Source of the DNA: Segniliparus sp051660745
GTDB taxonomy: Bacteria; Actinomycetota; Actinomycetes; Mycobacteriales; Mycobacteriaceae
DNA: 64,000 nucleotides
Assembly: GCF_051660745.1 (NCBI RefSeq)
Contig: NZ_JBOFQF010000009.1
Coordinates: 1 to 64,000, forward strand
Direction: 5' to 3'
Shown: positions 61,608 through 64,000 of the stretch, in pieces
Numbering within the stretch: position 1 is the stretch's first letter
How the letters are laid out: each line of letters starts with the position of its first letter
The notes under the pieces: model-generated
Told to the model about the DNA's origin: nothing
The model's database searches: none
Seen by the model: the letters and a program-made list of their open reading frames with translations, nothing else
Made by a program: the position numbers and the translations under genes

Positions 61608-62048
61608 ATGGACGAGGCGACGCTGCTCGAACCCGGCGCGATCGATATCGCGTTCGTCGAGCGAAGCGGTTTGAAGGTCGTGGCTGCCCAGCGGGGGAGG
61701 GTGCGGTGCCTCATGCCCTTCCGGGGGAACGAGAACCACATCGGGACCATGTATGCGGGGGCGCTTTTCACATTGGCGGAGCTGCCGGGGGGCTTGCTCT
61801 ATCTGACCTCGTTCGACACGACGAAGTTCTTTCCCATCGCCAAAGAGGTGAACATCCGCTTCCGCAGGCCTGCCGTTGGCGATGTGACAGTGGAGGTCGA
61901 GCTGTCCGAGGAGTCCATCGCCGCGATCACGGCCGAGACCGTGGCGCAGGGCAAGGCGGACTACGTCCTCGAAGGCGAGCTCAAGGCCGAGGACGGCACG
62001 GTGGTCGCGATCAGCCGGGGCGTCTACCAGCTCCGCGCCATCGGCTGA
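61608..62048 (+). CDS. Hotdog-fold thioesterase-like protein (DUF4442/YiiD C-terminal type)
   Basis: 146 residues. The hotdog helix reads N-E-N-H-I-G-T-M-Y-A-G-A-L-F-T-L-A-E (about 41-58), preceded by C-L-M-P-F-R-G-N and followed by strands with E-V-N-I-R-F-R-R-P-A. DUF4442 members have this N-H-x-x-T-M-x-x-G pattern and are thought to hydrolyse acyl-CoA or acyl-carrier thioesters; the substrate is unknown. The start at 61608 is preferred over an out-of-frame ATG at 61601. A 10-bp palindrome ACATCGATGT (61556-61565) lies in the promoter region. Convergent with lppZ, 7 bp apart. Confidence 0.82.
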   Translation: MDEATLLEPGAIDIAFVERSGLKVVAAQRGRVRCLMPFRGNENHIGTMYAGALFTLAELPGGLLYLTSFDTTKFFPIAKEVNIRFRRPAVGDVTVEVELSEESIAAITAETVAQGKADYVLEGELKAEDGTVVAISRGVYQLRAIG

Positions 62049-62055
62049 GCGCGCG

Positions 62056-63249
62056 TCAGTCGTCCTTCGGCTTCGGCGGCTCGCCGAAGCCGGGGACCCC
62101 GCCCTTGCCGCCTCCGCCGCCGCCTGCGCTGCAGACCACGCGGTCGTCGACGTTCTCGTCCGGCCTGCCGCCAGGGGCTTGGTTGACCGTCCCGAAGCAG
62201 AGCATGCCCGCCGCCGAGGCGGCGACATCGCCGAGCACGCCGTATTTGCCGTCCACGGCGACCACGGGCTCGGCGGGCAGGCCGCTGGCCCCGGTGGGCA
62301 TGGCGAGCGTGAAGAGCTTGTCGTGCGCCGCGACGAACGCGACCATCTTTTTGACCGCGCACCCGGACACGCCCGGACGCTCCGGCCAGCTCCAGACGAG
62401 CTGCGGCGAGCTCGCTCCCTTGGGGATGCGGAGCAGCTCGTCTTTGACCGGGCTGCGGTTGGTGTACCAGAGCGTGGAGTCGGGGTCGTCGACGTCGAAG
62501 CAGAGCGCCCCGCCCGAGCCGAGGCCGCTCACGATCACTTTCGTCGCGGCGTTCCCGTCGCCGCCGAGCTGGTCGGGCTCGATCCGGAGGATCTTGCCCG
62601 CGAGCGAGCCCGGGTCCTGTGCCGCGGCCTCGTCGCCCGCGCTGCTGGTGAGCACGTAGAGCGCGCCGCCGGGGCCGAACTGGATCGATCCGTAGTTCCC
62701 GTCGGCTGTGTGCGGGATGCCGGTGAGGACGTCTTTCGCGCCGCTCTCTTTCGTCAGGCGCACCACGCGGTTGTCGGACCCGGTCGAGATGTAGGCGAAG
62801 ATCGCGCCGTCGGTGGCGAAGTTCGGCGAGAGCGCGAGGTCCATGAGCCCGCCGTCGCCAGCCGCGTTCACGTCCACATGCGTGAGCAGGGCGGCCTTCT
62901 GGCTCGGGCCGCGCTTCGCCAGCAGGATGTTCCCCGTGCTCCGCTCGGCGACGAGGGCGGCATCGGCCCCCGGGATCGGCGCGATCCCGCCAGTGATCTT
63001 GATGCAGGTGGCGATGACGGCCGGGTCGAGGTCCACGCATGGGCCGGGCTTGCGGTCGTCCGGGCCCTGCTGGTCCTGGTTCGGCGGAGGCTGCTGCGGG
63101 TCGGCTGGCGGCTTCTTGCCGCCGCCGAGCGCTCCTTGGAACGCGTCTTGGAACGGCGAGTTGTTGAGGTGCTCGAAATCGGCGCAGCCGGTGAGGAGGG
63201 TGAAAGCGCAGGCGAAGGCCGCCGAAGCGGCGAAAGCGCGGAATCTCAT
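62056..63249 (-). CDS. lppZ: Lipoprotein LppZ-like beta-propeller (PQQ sugar dehydrogenase fold)
   Basis: 397 residues. Signal A-F-A-C-A-F-T-L-L-T-G-C with lipidated C22, a Gln/Pro-rich linker (about 45-70) and a six-bladed propeller typical of glucose/sorbosone dehydrogenases: G-G-L-M-D-L-A-L-S-P-N-F (about 131-142), Y-G-S-I-Q-F-G-P-G-G-A-L-Y and G-S-G-G-A-L-C-F-D. The catalytic PQQ-binding histidines are not obvious, so enzyme activity is doubtful. Rv3006 (LppZ) near gatB in M. tuberculosis is the likely orthologue. ATG overlaps the ilvD stop (TGATG), so it is coupled to ilvD. The C-terminus is Gly-rich and charged. Confidence 0.85.
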   Translation of the reverse strand: MRFRAFAASAAFACAFTLLTGCADFEHLNNSPFQDAFQGALGGGKKPPADPQQPPPNQDQQGPDDRKPGPCVDLDPAVIATCIKITGGIAPIPGADAALVAERSTGNILLAKRGPSQKAALLTHVDVNAAGDGGLMDLALSPNFATDGAIFAYISTGSDNRVVRLTKESGAKDVLTGIPHTADGNYGSIQFGPGGALYVLTSSAGDEAAAQDPGSLAGKILRIEPDQLGGDGNAATKVIVSGLGSGGALCFDVDDPDSTLWYTNRSPVKDELLRIPKGASSPQLVWSWPERPGVSGCAVKKMVAFVAAHDKLFTLAMPTGASGLPAEPVVAVDGKYGVLGDVAASAAGMLCFGTVNQAPGGRPDENVDDRVVCSAGGGGGGKGGVPGFGEPPKPKDD

Positions 63250-64000
63250 CAGGAGGGCAGCCTCCGCACGGCTCCTTGGTCTGCGGATGTGGCCATCGCC
63301 GCGTATGCCCGCAGCGCGGCGGTCACCGGGCGGTGGCGGTCCTTCGGGGTCCACGGGCGCTCCGAGGCCTCCATCTTGGCGCGGCGCTCGGCGAGCACCT
63401 CGTCGGGGACGAGCAGCTCGAGCGCGCGGGAAGCCACGTCGATCCTGATCTGGTCGCCGCTCTCGACAAGGCCGATCAACCCGCGGGAAGCGGCCTCGGG
63501 CGAGACGTGGCCGATCGAGAGGCCGGACGTGCCCCCGGAGAACCGTCCGTCGGTGATGAGCGCGCAGAGCTTGCCGAGGCCCATGCCTTTGAGGAACGAC
63601 GTCGGGTGGAGCATCTCTTGCATGCCGGGCCCTCCTGCGGGGCCCTCGTAGCGCACGACGACGACGTCGCCGGGTTTGATCTTTTTCCCGAGGATGGCGG
63701 AGACGGCCTCCTCCTGGGACTCCACCACCACGGCGGGCCCTTGGAAGGAGAACAGGTCTTCGTCGATGCCCGCGGTCTTGAGGATCGCGCCGTCTTGGGC
63801 GAGATTGCCCCGCAGCACCACGAGCCCGCCCTCTTTGGTGTAGGCGTGCTCGACGTCGCGGATACAGCCGCCCTCGGCGTCGAGGTCCAGGCTCGACCAG
63901 CGGTTCTCGGTGGAGAAGGGCTCGGTGGTCCGCACCCCGCCCGGCGCTGCGTGGAAGAGCTCGACGGCCTCGGCGGAGGCTTTGCCGGAGCGGACGTCCC
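63249..64000 (-). CDS. ilvD: Dihydroxy-acid dehydratase, C-terminal part
   Basis: The last 250 or so codons of a Fe-S dehydratase in valine, leucine and isoleucine synthesis. Recognisable: G-C-I-R-D-V-E-H-A-Y, R-G-N-L-A-Q-D-G-A (substrate region), R-Y-E-G-P-A-G-G-P-G-M-Q-E-M-L, I-T-D-G-R-F-S-G-G-T-S-G-L-S-I-G-H-V-S-P-E-A (active-site serine region). The 5' end lies beyond the right edge; an internal GTG at 63935 is not the start. Downstream lppZ overlaps it by one base. Confidence 0.96.
   Translation of the reverse strand, partial: DVRSGKASAEAVELFHAAPGGVRTTEPFSTENRWSSLDLDAEGGCIRDVEHAYTKEGGLVVLRGNLAQDGAILKTAGIDEDLFSFQGPAVVVESQEEAVSAILGKKIKPGDVVVVRYEGPAGGPGMQEMLHPTSFLKGMGLGKLCALITDGRFSGGTSGLSIGHVSPEAASRGLIGLVESGDQIRIDVASRALELLVPDEVLAERRAKMEASERPWTPKDRHRPVTAALRAYAAMATSADQGAVRRLPS

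Overview
This is a high-GC actinobacterial chromosome segment. Gene content and order place it in the Mycobacteriales. The block at about 11-31.5 kb follows Mycobacterium tuberculosis Rv3683 down to Rv3662c (metallophosphoesterase, PonA2, the ArsA/Get3-like pair, RidA, beta-lactamase fold protein, Crp, Nth, Nudix, EphE, holin-like protein, Acs, DppABCD). The block at about 52-63 kb resembles Rv3013-Rv3006 (ACT protein, GatC, GatA, PfkA, GatB, LppZ). F420 enzymes, a GT87 polyprenyl-mannose transferase pair, TreX/TreY and a type VII secretion-like gene cluster fit the same order. Several M. tuberculosis genes are missing from their expected positions (whiB4, the Rv3673c thioredoxin, marP, Rv3668c, treZ), so this is a related but divergent genus. 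Segniliparus is possible but not shown.

Layout. 1-2.5 kb: start of ctaD (leftward, cut by the window edge), an 18-bp tandem repeat and two small conserved genes. 2.7-4.3 kb: a two-domain phospholipase D-like protein. 4.49-11.11 kb: a genomic island bounded by 114-bp direct repeats made from the 3' part of tRNA-Pro(CGG) plus its terminator. The intact tRNA is at the right end. Inside are an endolysin-type amidase, a double-HTH repressor, and an operon coding for a small protein, an EspC/WXG-like protein, a 599-residue alpha/beta-hydrolase with a WXG-like N-terminus, and two paralogous lipoproteins. A detached copy of the hydrolase C-terminal tail lies between the lipoprotein genes. I read this operon as a type VII secretion effector with lipoprotein immunity genes and a leftover toxin-tail cassette. 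No integrase is recognisable.

11-31.5 kb: peptidoglycan synthesis, Get3-like ATPases, Crp, DNA repair, acetate activation, and a tightly overlapped dipeptide ABC transporter operon. 31.5-34.4 kb: CPBP protease and COG0523 zinc GTPase around a perfect Zur-type palindrome, then an EamA exporter. 34.6-50.7 kb: surface acyltransferase, CoA transferase, treY-treX, a SulP-carbonic anhydrase fusion overlapping bioA, two tandem GT87 transferases and ilvA. 50.7-64 kb: FUSC transporter, ACT protein, a membrane protein, gatC-gatA, F420 oxidoreductase, SRPBCC protein, pfkA, slipin, glucosylglycerate hydrolase, gatB, a thioesterase, lppZ and the 3' part of ilvD.

Most operon junctions use 1-4 nt stop/start overlaps (ATGA, GTGA, TGATG). 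Several genes have a -10 hexamer 6-7 nt before the start codon, which suggests leaderless transcripts. All names come from reading translated sequence and comparing it from memory; no database search was run.
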